DNA from: CBDDBU01 sp965226045 | Lineage (GTDB): Bacteria > Pseudomonadota > Alphaproteobacteria > VGEJ01 | Reading direction: 5' to 3' | DNA: 64,000 bases | NCBI GenBank assembly: GCA_965226045.1 | Contig: CBDDBU010000026.1 | Location: forward strand, 186,001 to 250,000 | Shown here: positions 25,662 to 34,019 of the stretch, piece by piece | Layout: each line of letters opens with the position of its first letter | Numbering within the stretch: the stretch's first letter is position 1 | Made by a program: the position numbers and the translations under genes | The notes under the pieces: generated by a model | What the model was told of the DNA's origin: nothing | Seen by the model: the letters and a program-made list of their open reading frames with translations, nothing else | Databases searched by the model: none

Positions 25662-26668
25662 CAGTCGCTCCCCCGCGCGGGCAGGCCCGGGTATGACTGG
25701 GCGTAAACGTAGTCGAGCGCCGTGTCGGCGGACGGCCACGGCGCCTGGCGCGCGATCGCCACCGCGCCTTCAAGCTCGCGATCGACGGCCGCGTCCATCG
25801 CCGCGCGCTCGGCCGGCGACCAAACACCCGCCTCGACCAAGCGCCCACCCCAGCCCTCGATCGCGTCGCGTTGGCGCCATTCCTCGATCTCGGCCTCGGT
25901 GCGGTAATTGAGCTTCATATGTCGCTCCGCCGTGTAGTGGCCGACGTAGCGGTATGTACGGCATTCGATAAAGCTCGGTCCCCCGCCGCCCCGCGCGCGC
26001 TCGACGGCGCGCACCATGGCCAGGTAGACCGCCTCCACGTCCATCCCGTCCACCGATTCACCGGGCATGCCGTAGGCATCGGCGCGGGTGTGGATCGGCA
26101 CCTTGATCATCGACTCGATTGGCGTCGTGATCGCGTATTTGTTGTTCTCGCAGATGAAGACAACCGGCAGCTCCCAGATCGCGGCCAGGTTCATCGCCTC
26201 ATGAAAAAGGCCGTGGTTGACGCCACCGTCGCCGAAGAAACTCACCGCGACGCGGTCCTCGCCACGGGACTTGAAGGCGAAGGCGGCGCCACAGGCCAGT
26301 GGCATGCCGGCGGTGACGATGCCGTTCGCGCCATAGATGCCGAGGCTCATGTCGGCGATGTGCATCGACCCGCCGCGGCCCTTGTTGTAGCCCGATTCGC
26401 GGCCCATCAGCTCGGCGAACATGTAGGGCGCCGCGCCCCCCTTGGCGATGATGTGGCCATGGCCGCGGTGGGTCGAGGTCATCGCGTCGTCGTCGCGAAG
26501 GACTGTGCAAACGCCGACCGGAACGGCCTCTTGGCCGACCGACTCGTGAGTCACGCCGGCGATCTCGTCGGCATCGACCAGCACGGTGACCCATTCCTCG
26601 AAACGCCGGATCAACTTCATGCTCCGATACATGTCGGTCGCCATGTCGGGTCGGACCTCGATGGTCAT
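25661..26668 (-). CDS. 2-oxoacid (acetoin/pyruvate-type) dehydrogenase E1 component alpha subunit
   Basis: This is the 335-aa thiamine-diphosphate-binding alpha subunit of an E1 decarboxylase. The ThDP motif runs from FFGDGGVNHGLFHEAMNLA to ICENNKYAI. Other landmarks are YRSMKLIRRFEEWV at the N-terminus, HRGHGHIIAKGG, the GRGGSMHIADMSLGIYGANG loop, and ECRTYRYVGHYTAE. ATG 26668 follows GAGGAG seven bases upstream and gives normal length; the frame extends 36 codons further without similarity. It heads a three-gene minus-strand operon: E1 alpha, E1 beta, lipoyl protein. The divergent HpcH/HpaI aldolase begins 122 bp away. Confidence 0.95.
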   Translation of the reverse strand: MTIEVRPDMATDMYRSMKLIRRFEEWVTVLVDADEIAGVTHESVGQEAVPVGVCTVLRDDDAMTSTHRGHGHIIAKGGAAPYMFAELMGRESGYNKGRGGSMHIADMSLGIYGANGIVTAGMPLACGAAFAFKSRGEDRVAVSFFGDGGVNHGLFHEAMNLAAIWELPVVFICENNKYAITTPIESMIKVPIHTRADAYGMPGESVDGMDVEAVYLAMVRAVERARGGGGPSFIECRTYRYVGHYTAERHMKLNYRTEAEIEEWRQRDAIEGWGGRLVEAGVWSPAERAAMDAAVDRELEGAVAIARQAPWPSADTALDYVYAQSYPGLPARGSD

Positions 26669-26789
26669 GGATGCTCCTCGATGACCTCGGGCATGGTGGC
26701 AGCTAGTATCGCCAGTCGCGGGCGTCCGTCGCCCGGCGCATTCTGCCACAACCACGCGACCGTTCAACGTCATCACGGAGGATCACACG

Positions 26790-27578
26790 ATGGCCCACCC
26801 CGGCTTCAAAGACATGGCGCGGAACCCTCGCCCCAAGATCGGCACCGTGGTGCTCGAATTCGATACCCCCGGCATCGGCCAGATCCTCAAGGCCGCCGGC
26901 CTCGATTTCATATTCGTGGACATGGAACACTCCGCCTTCAGCTTCTCCGACCTCAAGCGCACATTGCGCTATACCCAGGCTGCCGAGATCCCGGTGCTGG
27001 TGCGCGTGCCCTCGGACCGCTACGACCACATCGCCCGCGCCCTCGACGTCGGCGCCGACGCGCTCATGGTGCCGATGGTGGGCACCGCCGAACAAGCGCG
27101 ACACATCGTTTCCTGCGCCAAATACAGTCCCCAGGGCGAGCGCGGCTTCGCGCCCCAGGTCGCCCACGACCGCTACCTTCCCGGCCCCGTGCTTGCCAAG
27201 ATGCGCGCCGCCAATCGTCGCACCTCGGTGTGGGCCCAGATCGAGACGGCGGAGGGCGCCGAGAACGCCGATGAAATCGCCGCCGTGCGCGGCATCGATT
27301 GCCTGTGGGTCGGCCACATGGACCTGAGCTGCTCGCTCGGCATTCCCGGCCAGTACGATCGGCCCGAGGTCAAACAGGCCTTTGGCAATGTCGTCAACGC
27401 CGCCAAGCAGAACAAAAAATGGCTCGGACGGATGGTCCAGGACGTGAAGACCGGCGCGGCCGCCTACGCCGAGGGCTTCGAATTCATCGCCTACCACGTC
27501 GACGCCTGGGCCTTGCACGAGTTCATGCAGGCCAACGTGGCGGCCCTGCGGAAACGCTGTCGCAAGCGGGCGGCCTAG
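26790..27578 (+). CDS. HpcH/HpaI-family aldolase/citrate lyase
   Basis: This 262-aa class II metal-dependent aldolase cleaves or makes 2-oxo-hydroxy acids with pyruvate or similar. Conserved elements are FIFVDMEHSAFSFSDL (metal and substrate region), VLVRVPSDRYDHIARALDVG with the catalytic Arg, GADALMVPMVGTAEQAR, then YSPQGERGFA, IETAEGAENADEIA with a metal-binding Glu, and GIDCLWVGHMDLSCSLGIPG with the metal-binding Asp. GGAGGATCACACG precedes ATG 26790. It is divergent from the E1 operon. A pyruvate-yielding aldolase beside a pyruvate-type E1 would make metabolic sense, but this link is only inferred. Confidence 0.92.
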   Translation: MAHPGFKDMARNPRPKIGTVVLEFDTPGIGQILKAAGLDFIFVDMEHSAFSFSDLKRTLRYTQAAEIPVLVRVPSDRYDHIARALDVGADALMVPMVGTAEQARHIVSCAKYSPQGERGFAPQVAHDRYLPGPVLAKMRAANRRTSVWAQIETAEGAENADEIAAVRGIDCLWVGHMDLSCSLGIPGQYDRPEVKQAFGNVVNAAKQNKKWLGRMVQDVKTGAAAYAEGFEFIAYHVDAWALHEFMQANVAALRKRCRKRAA

Positions 27579-27587
27579 CCACCCCGC

Positions 27588-28226
27588 TCAATCGAGCCAG
27601 GCGCGCCAGGCCTGCCAGGCGCCAATGCGCTCGGCCATCATGGCGTAGCCCGTCGTGGTCGGGTGCACCGAGTCGCCCTTTTTGTGCGGCTCTTCCCAGG
27701 TCGGGTCGCCGTTGAGGACGGAAAACAGATCGAGGAACGGCACGCCCAACTCGGCGGCGATCTCCTTGAACGCCTCATTGGTCTGGCGAACCCGCTCGTT
27801 GGCGAACCAGAACGTAATCCCCATGATGGACTCGAGCGGCTGATTGGTCTCATCGACCGGCACCTGCCCGACCCACAGCACCGGCTTCTCCCACGCCAGC
27901 GCCTCCTCGATCATGGCGCGGGCATTGGCGGCGCTCTCGGCGACCGGGAGTGCGATCTGGTCATCGACAACGCGGGTGTCGTTGGTGCCGAAATTGAAGA
28001 TCAGCCGCCCCGGCAGATGGTCGGGCAGACGATCGGCGCACTCGGCACGCCAGCGCGCCCGGATCTGTGCCGTGGTTTGTGCCCGAACGCCAAGGTTGTA
28101 GACCGTTAAGTCGTGACCCCGGCCGCGCTCGGCGGCGGCGATCCGCGCCGGCCAGCCAAGGCAATCGCCGTCGCCGGTCCCAAGAGTGATCGAATCGCCA
28201 ACGAAACATGTCACGAGAAAGGTCAT
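27588..28226 (-). CDS. SGNH/GDSL-family hydrolase (first of two paralogues)
   Basis: This 212-aa esterase or lipase-like enzyme without a signal peptide acts in the cytosol. The four SGNH blocks are visible: the nucleophile Ser in VGDSITLGTGD (residues 9-19), Gly in YNLGVRAQTT, Asn in NFGTNDTR, and the Asp/His pair in KKGDSVHPTTTGYAMMA. It shares layout and motifs with the gene at 28631-29269, so the two arose by duplication. It is separated from that paralogue by the small zinc-ribbon-like gene. Substrates are unknown. Convergent with the aldolase. Confidence 0.9.
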   Translation of the reverse strand: MTFLVTCFVGDSITLGTGDGDCLGWPARIAAAERGRGHDLTVYNLGVRAQTTAQIRARWRAECADRLPDHLPGRLIFNFGTNDTRVVDDQIALPVAESAANARAMIEEALAWEKPVLWVGQVPVDETNQPLESIMGITFWFANERVRQTNEAFKEIAAELGVPFLDLFSVLNGDPTWEEPHKKGDSVHPTTTGYAMMAERIGAWQAWRAWLD

Positions 28227-28321
28227 GGCGGGCCTCCTGATGGGCCGACGCGGCCGCTCGCTCCCTCAACGGAGACGAGGGGGATCATACCGCTACCATC
28301 GGGCGTGGCGCGAGTAATCGC

Positions 28322-28576
28322 CTAGTGTCCCGCGACGACGCCGAGCGAGGGCCAGCGAGCCAGCGCATCAATATTATGCGAACCGCAGCGCGAGCACCTG
28401 GTCATCATCCTCACCCGTGGGACCGGAAAGGCCGGCCCGAGCCGCGCCATCAGCGTCTGAATCGATAAGACCGCATGGTGGCTGCAATCCTCGCACCAGG
28501 CCCACATGTCCAGATTCTCGGCCTGAAGTTCAGCCAGGGTCGTGGGCGGCGCCTGCGGGCGCGATTTCCTCGGCAT
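28322..28576 (-). CDS. small putative zinc-binding protein, function unknown
   Basis: This 84-aa basic protein has two cysteine pairs, CEDC (within MWAWCEDCSHHAVL) and CSRC (within MTRCSRCGSHNIDAL), spaced about 32 residues apart, as in a zinc ribbon. The N-terminus MPRKSRPQAPPTTLAEL is basic and flexible. It looks like the short conserved-hypothetical ribbon proteins common in Alphaproteobacteria. Whether it binds nucleic acid or a protein is unknown. It lies between the two SGNH hydrolase genes on the same strand. Confidence 0.72.
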   Translation of the reverse strand: MPRKSRPQAPPTTLAELQAENLDMWAWCEDCSHHAVLSIQTLMARLGPAFPVPRVRMMTRCSRCGSHNIDALARWPSLGVVAGH

Positions 28577-28630
28577 CGCCCATTAGAACATACCGAGAAC
28601 CACTGTCTAGTTGCACATCTCGAGTCGAAC

Positions 28631-29269
28631 TCAATCGAGCAGCTGACGCCAGGCGGCCCAGTCGGCGATGCGTTGCGCCATCATCCCATAGGTGGCCGCC
28701 GTCGGATGGATGCCATCACCGGCGGCGAACTCGCGCCGCCAGGTCGCATCCTCCAGCAACGGTGAAAAGAGATCGAAATAGGGCACGCCGATCTCATCGG
28801 CCAGTGCCGCATAGGCCCGGTTGTAATCGGCAAGCCGCTCATTTCGGAAGTCGTAAACAACCCCCGTGAACGCGGTTAGCGGCATTTTCGCCTCATCGAT
28901 CGGCGTCGGGCCAATCCACAGGGTCGGGTGCCACGCCTTGGCCTTGGTCAGAATCACTCGTGCCGACGCCACCGCCTGGGCCATCGACGCGCGAACGCCG
29001 ACCCCCACCTCCTCGGCGGTGTCGTTGAGCCCGAAGGCGAACAACAGGATGGCCGGCACGCCGGCAGGCAGGCGGGCGGCACATTCGGCGCGCCAGCGCA
29101 CCGATACATCGGCACCGGTATCGGCGCGAATGCCGAGATTGTAGAGGCCCGGATCATGCCCACGATCGGCCTCGATTCGGGCCAACCGCCCGGGCCATCC
29201 CAGCGCCCCGGCATCGCCGCGACCGTAGGTGATGGAATCGCCAACACAGCAGGTAACGAGTGCGGTCAT
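28631..29269 (-). CDS. SGNH/GDSL-family hydrolase (second paralogue)
   Basis: This is a 212-aa cytosolic SGNH hydrolase, the same length as its neighbour at 27588. Motifs are VGDSITYGRGDAG with the nucleophile Ser, YNLGIRADTGADV, the Asn block AFGLNDTAEEV, and the catalytic AAGDGIHPTAATYGMMA. ATG 29269 overlaps the stop of the CCA-transferase gene by four bases (ATGA), so it is translationally coupled to the tRNA-processing operon. The open frame beyond 29269 has no similarity and lies inside that upstream gene. The co-location in two copies suggests a local duplication before the CCA operon. Confidence 0.9.
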   Translation of the reverse strand: MTALVTCCVGDSITYGRGDAGALGWPGRLARIEADRGHDPGLYNLGIRADTGADVSVRWRAECAARLPAGVPAILLFAFGLNDTAEEVGVGVRASMAQAVASARVILTKAKAWHPTLWIGPTPIDEAKMPLTAFTGVVYDFRNERLADYNRAYAALADEIGVPYFDLFSPLLEDATWRREFAAGDGIHPTAATYGMMAQRIADWAAWRQLLD

Positions 29270-30489
29270 GAGGTTTCCTCTTCGATCAGGGCATCGAGTT
29301 TCTCTAGACAGGCGGCACGGTCGGCCAGGTAATCGGTCTCTTCCTCCCACCAGCGCTCGACCGCTTGGATCAGCCGTCCAACGCGCGGGCCCGTTGCAAT
29401 ACCACGTTCCAACGCATCCTCGCCCCGCACCGCGAGAACCGGCGACTCCCACGCCGCTGCCGCGTCAAATAGCGCCTGCCAATCACCGATCGCGCCACCA
29501 TCGGCCGCCGCCAATAGGGTGAGGTCGACGAAGGACTCGCGCCCAAACCGATAGAGTCCGCGCCGCATCCCGCGTCGATCCATCGTGGTCGTCAACGGGA
29601 CCGGCGCCGATGCCAGCAATTCGAGGCGGCGCCGCTGTAGTGCGGATAGGCGCAGCCTCGCCGCGACCGCGCCAGCATCGGCGGCGCCAGAGATCAACGC
29701 GGCGAGCCGCCGTTCCGGGTCGGTTCTATCCTCAATGGCCACCAATCCCCGCAATCGCTCGATCCCCCTCGCCTCCGGCAAAATCACCGCGACAATGCCA
29801 GCGACCATCATCTGTTCCAACACTTCGATCACGTGCGGCGAGGCCAGCAGGCGAAAGACCTCGCCGGCGATGCGCTCACCCGACAGGCGCTGCAAATCGG
29901 CCGCCGCCGCACGGCAAGCGTCGAGCCCGGCGGCATCCGGAGCGCCACGGCCGTACCAGGCGTGAAAGCGGAAGAATCGCACGATACGCAGCGCATCCTC
30001 CGCGATCCTGATCGCGGCGTCGCCGACGAACCTGACCCGACCCGCGTCCAGATCGACAAGGCCACCCACTGGGTCATAGAGGGTGCCATCGGCGTCGCAA
30101 TAAAGCGCGTTGATGGTGAGGTCGCGGCGCGCGGCGTCGACCTCCCAGTCGTCGGTGAAAGCGACCTTGGCATGACGGCCGAAGGTCTCGACATCGCGTC
30201 TCAGGGTGGTGATCTCCGCGTGCCAGCCGGCGACAACCGCGGTGACCGTGCCGTGCGCGATACCGGTCGGAACCGCCTTGATCCCAGCGGCCCCCAAGAG
30301 CTCCATGACGCGCTCTGGAATTGCCGGGGTCGCGATGTCGATGTCCCCGACCGACCGGCCGATCCGGGCGTCGCGAACGCAACCACCGACGAAGCGAGCC
30401 GGGCCTGCGGCGGTCAAGGCCGCCATCACGGCGATCGTCTCCGGGGCCGTCATCCATGGCTGAAGGCCGATCGTGCCGGCCGGTATCAT
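29266..30489 (-). CDS. cca: CCA tRNA nucleotidyltransferase / poly(A) polymerase family
   Basis: This class II nucleotidyltransferase adds or repairs the 3' CCA of tRNAs. The 407-aa protein has the active-site block FVGGCVRDARIG, then SVGDIDIATP with the metal-binding DxD, and the ribose/primer motif DAARRDLTINALYCD. The VRFVGDAAIRIAEDALRIVRF segment is the neck-region signature. The C-terminal body is helical. ATG 30489 begins MIPAGTIGLQPW. It is fourth in an operon typical of Rhodospirillales-like genomes: DUF1285, CoA-NUDIX hydrolase, DUF6111, then this gene, with the SGNH hydrolase coupled behind. Confidence 0.95.
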   Translation of the reverse strand: MIPAGTIGLQPWMTAPETIAVMAALTAAGPARFVGGCVRDARIGRSVGDIDIATPAIPERVMELLGAAGIKAVPTGIAHGTVTAVVAGWHAEITTLRRDVETFGRHAKVAFTDDWEVDAARRDLTINALYCDADGTLYDPVGGLVDLDAGRVRFVGDAAIRIAEDALRIVRFFRFHAWYGRGAPDAAGLDACRAAAADLQRLSGERIAGEVFRLLASPHVIEVLEQMMVAGIVAVILPEARGIERLRGLVAIEDRTDPERRLAALISGAADAGAVAARLRLSALQRRRLELLASAPVPLTTTMDRRGMRRGLYRFGRESFVDLTLLAAADGGAIGDWQALFDAAAAWESPVLAVRGEDALERGIATGPRVGRLIQAVERWWEEETDYLADRAACLEKLDALIEEETS

Positions 30490-30529
30490 CGCCCGACCGT
30501 GCGCAGCCGCCCGGCCACGTGACGCGAGA

Positions 30530-30811
30530 TCACTTGGTCTCGGCCGGGATGATCTCACCGTCCTCGCCCAAGCGCGGCGGGGTGTAGGCGCCGCCGGGGT
30601 CGAAGCGGCCGAGCTGGCTCATGACGATGAAGGAAAGAATCAGCAAAACCAGCCCCGCCGTCGAGAGCCATGCCAGAGGTGCATCGGCCCATTTAGGGGC
30701 TTCGACGGCCCCCGCCGCCTTGGCGCGGCGGCGTCGGTACAACAGCCACACCCCGTAGAGCGCAAATGGCAGGACGAGAAAGAAGCCATGGATGACGATC
30801 TTCCTCAGCAT
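30530..30811 (-). CDS. DUF6111-type small membrane protein
   Basis: This 93-aa protein has two membrane helices, HGFFLVLPFALYGVWLLY (residues 9-26) and LAWLSTAGLVLLILSFIVMS (46-65). A basic linker RRRRAKAAGAVEAP separates them and a charged tail FDPGGAYTPPRLGEDGEIIP follows. This pattern and its position between the NUDIX and CCA genes match the DUF6111 family. Its role is unknown. The start overlaps the end of the NUDIX gene by seven bases, indicating coupling. Confidence 0.85.
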   Translation of the reverse strand: MLRKIVIHGFFLVLPFALYGVWLLYRRRRAKAAGAVEAPKWADAPLAWLSTAGLVLLILSFIVMSQLGRFDPGGAYTPPRLGEDGEIIPAETK

Positions 30812-31455
30812 GGATCGGCGAGCTTTTCGTGGAGGTTGACGAGCATCCCAGCCGTGGCGCCCCAGATGCGCCGGTCCTCGAACGGCAGCACATAGAACCG
30901 CCGTTCGACACCCCGAAACACGGCTGTTTCGCGATGGTGATTGCGCGCATCGAGGATGAAGGCCAGCGGAACCTCGAATGCATCGGCGACCTCGAACGGA
31001 TCGAGTTCGAGGCGAAAGGCGGGCGCCACCAGACCGACCACCGGCGTAATGCGAAAGCCAGTGCCGGTTTTGTAGGTATCGAGGTGGCCAATGATCTCGA
31101 CGTGATCACGGGCCAAGCCGATCTCCTCCTGTGACTCCCGCAGCGCCGTCTCGATGGAGTCACCGTCGCCCGGCTCCTGGCGTCCGCCGGGAAAGCTGAT
31201 CTGGCCGGCGTGATCGCGCAGATGGTCGGTGCGCTGGGTCAGGAGGACGGTCATGCCGGCCGGCCTCTCCACCAGGGGCACGAGCACGGCCGCCGCCGTG
31301 AACGGCCCCTCGCCGAACGCGCCCGGGTTGAGATCGCCATCGCCACGCATGCCACCGCGGCCCCGGATACCCGTGCCCGTGAGCCGTGATTTGAGCAGCG
31401 CCCGTGTGGTCGCAACCGGGCCGGCCTGAAGAGAATCACGAATTGGCGGCATCAA
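30805..31455 (-). CDS. CoA pyrophosphatase (NUDIX hydrolase)
   Basis: This 216-aa NUDIX enzyme is of the CoA-hydrolysing branch and cleaves CoA to 3',5'-ADP and phosphopantetheine. The NUDIX box appears as GGRQEPGDGDSIETALRE followed by SQEEIGL, with the slightly long insert usual for this branch, and the preceding RTDHLRDHAGQISFPGG is its specific signature. The ATG at 31455 lies inside the end of the DUF1285 gene (20-bp overlap) and its own end overlaps DUF6111, so the operon is very tight. The conserved neighbourhood adds confidence. Confidence 0.94.
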   Translation of the reverse strand: MMPPIRDSLQAGPVATTRALLKSRLTGTGIRGRGGMRGDGDLNPGAFGEGPFTAAAVLVPLVERPAGMTVLLTQRTDHLRDHAGQISFPGGRQEPGDGDSIETALRESQEEIGLARDHVEIIGHLDTYKTGTGFRITPVVGLVAPAFRLELDPFEVADAFEVPLAFILDARNHHRETAVFRGVERRFYVLPFEDRRIWGATAGMLVNLHEKLADPC

Positions 31456-32014
31456 GGCGTCCTAGAGGAAAGAAAATTCCGGCGCTCCACACGCCATACA
31501 CGTGATCGTGATTCCCCTCGATTTCGACGCCGAGATCAACCAGGTCATAGTAGACGGAGCGAGCGATCAGGGCCTCCAACCCGCCGCGCACAAGTACATA
31601 GGGCGCGGGCTGTCGGGCCGCGCTATCGTGGCTCACGCGGATGGGATGGGTAGAATCGGCGGTCACATGGTCATCGAGGTTGGTACGAAAGTGCAGGAGC
31701 TGGGCCGGTCCGTCACCTTCTCGCCACATCTCGACCGCGACGAACGGCGCGTCCTCGACTTCGACGAGGCCCTTTTCGACCGGCGTGACAAGGTAATACG
31801 ACCCGTCAGGTTCGCGCCGGAGCACGCTTGCGAACAGCTTGACCAACCGTTCGCGAGCAATGGGAGAGCCGCGATAGTACCAAGTTCCGTCCCTGGCGAT
31901 CCGCATATCGAGGTCGCCGCACACGACGGGCCCCGCCGAGGACGCCGACCGGGTCGCGGCACCGCTGGCGCGAGCGGGGGCCGGCGATGGCGTATCATTG
32001 CTGGGCCGGCTCAT
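31436..32014 (-). CDS. DUF1285 domain protein
   Basis: This 192-aa soluble protein belongs to the DUF1285 family, whose function is not established. Family landmarks are CGDLDMRIARDGTWYYRGSP, LVKLFASVLRREPDGSYYLV, TPVEKGLVEVEDAPFVAVEM and YDLVDLGVEIEGNHDHVYGV with VWSAGIFFPLG at the end. A disordered Ser/Ala/Pro-rich N-terminus precedes the domain. ATG 32014 is the likely start; there are 62 bp between it and the divergent MoxR start, which must hold both promoters. First gene of the DUF1285-NUDIX-DUF6111-cca operon. Confidence 0.88.
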   Translation of the reverse strand: MSRPSNDTPSPAPARASGAATRSASSAGPVVCGDLDMRIARDGTWYYRGSPIARERLVKLFASVLRREPDGSYYLVTPVEKGLVEVEDAPFVAVEMWREGDGPAQLLHFRTNLDDHVTADSTHPIRVSHDSAARQPAPYVLVRGGLEALIARSVYYDLVDLGVEIEGNHDHVYGVWSAGIFFPLGRLDAANS

Positions 32015-32076
32015 TGGCGGATCAATACGTGGCGGTGGACAAGGTACATGGCGCATGTACCGACGGGAGGCGCGTG

Positions 32077-33105
<1,029 letters not shown>

Positions 33106-33124
33106 CTCGAACCTCGCGAGCCCG

Positions 33125-34015
33125 GTGAGCGAACCCACGGCCACGCCCAGCGCCCGCCTGCACCAGCGGGCCGAACAGCTGGCAGCACCCCTGCCGCCCC
33201 TTTTGGTCGCCGCCGAACGGGTCGCCATGACCGTGGCTCAAGGGGTACACGGTCGACGACGGGTCGGCGCCGGCGAAGCCTTCTGGCAATTTCGCCGCTA
33301 CTACAGCGGCGACCCCGCGAGCACCATCGACTGGCGCCGATCCGCCAAAACCGAACGCTTGTACGTCCGGCAGACGGAGTGGGAGGCGGTCCAGAGCGTG
33401 TGGATGTGGCGCGATGCCTCGCCATCGATGCACTACGGATCGGCGGCTGGCGACGTCGCCAAGATCGATCGCGCCACGCTGCTAGCTCTGGCGTTGGCGG
33501 TGCTGCTGACGCGCGCGGGCGAGCACGTCGCGCTGCTGGGTCGCGATCACCAGCCGCGAACCGGACCCGTCGCCCTGAGCCGGATGGCCGCGGCGCTCGC
33601 GGGCGACGAGTTAGGACCGAGTCTGCCACACTTCGAGAACTTGCCGCGCGATGCCCGGGCCGTGCTAATCGGCGATTTTCTCTCGCCGATCGACGAGATC
33701 GAACGTTGTCTCACCTATTTCGCCGGCATCGGCGTCGCCGGTCACCTATTGGAGATTCGCGACCCGGCCGAGGAGCAACTTCCGTTCGCCGGCCGCGCTC
33801 GTTTCGAGGGCCTCGAGGCGGAGGGGCGGATCACTGTGGGGCGCGTCGAGAAATTACGACAGACCTACCTCGACCGAATCGGCGCCCATCGCGCCGCCGT
33901 GGTGACGGCGGCCAGTCGTCTGGGCTGGACCGTCGCGACCCACCGCACCGACCGACCGCCGGAAACCGCTTTGCTCGCGTTGTACGCGGGCCTGTCGAAG
34001 GGATCGCGGCGGTGA
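33125..34015 (+). CDS. DUF58 domain protein
   Basis: This 296-aa protein of the DUF58 family normally pairs with MoxR. The signature is GRRRVGAGEAFWQFRRYYSG, DPASTIDWRRSAKTERLYVR and WRDASPSMHYGS, the last resembling a degenerate metal-dependent-adhesion (D-x-S-x-S) motif. The C-terminal half is less conserved. The start is uncertain: GTG 33125 gives MSEPTATPS, 19 bases after the moxR stop; a TTG at 33077 would overlap moxR. The next gene begins four bases after the stop. Confidence 0.9.
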   Translation: MSEPTATPSARLHQRAEQLAAPLPPLLVAAERVAMTVAQGVHGRRRVGAGEAFWQFRRYYSGDPASTIDWRRSAKTERLYVRQTEWEAVQSVWMWRDASPSMHYGSAAGDVAKIDRATLLALALAVLLTRAGEHVALLGRDHQPRTGPVALSRMAAALAGDELGPSLPHFENLPRDARAVLIGDFLSPIDEIERCLTYFAGIGVAGHLLEIRDPAEEQLPFAGRARFEGLEAEGRITVGRVEKLRQTYLDRIGAHRAAVVTAASRLGWTVATHRTDRPPETALLALYAGLSKGSRR

Positions 34016-34019
34016 GGTC

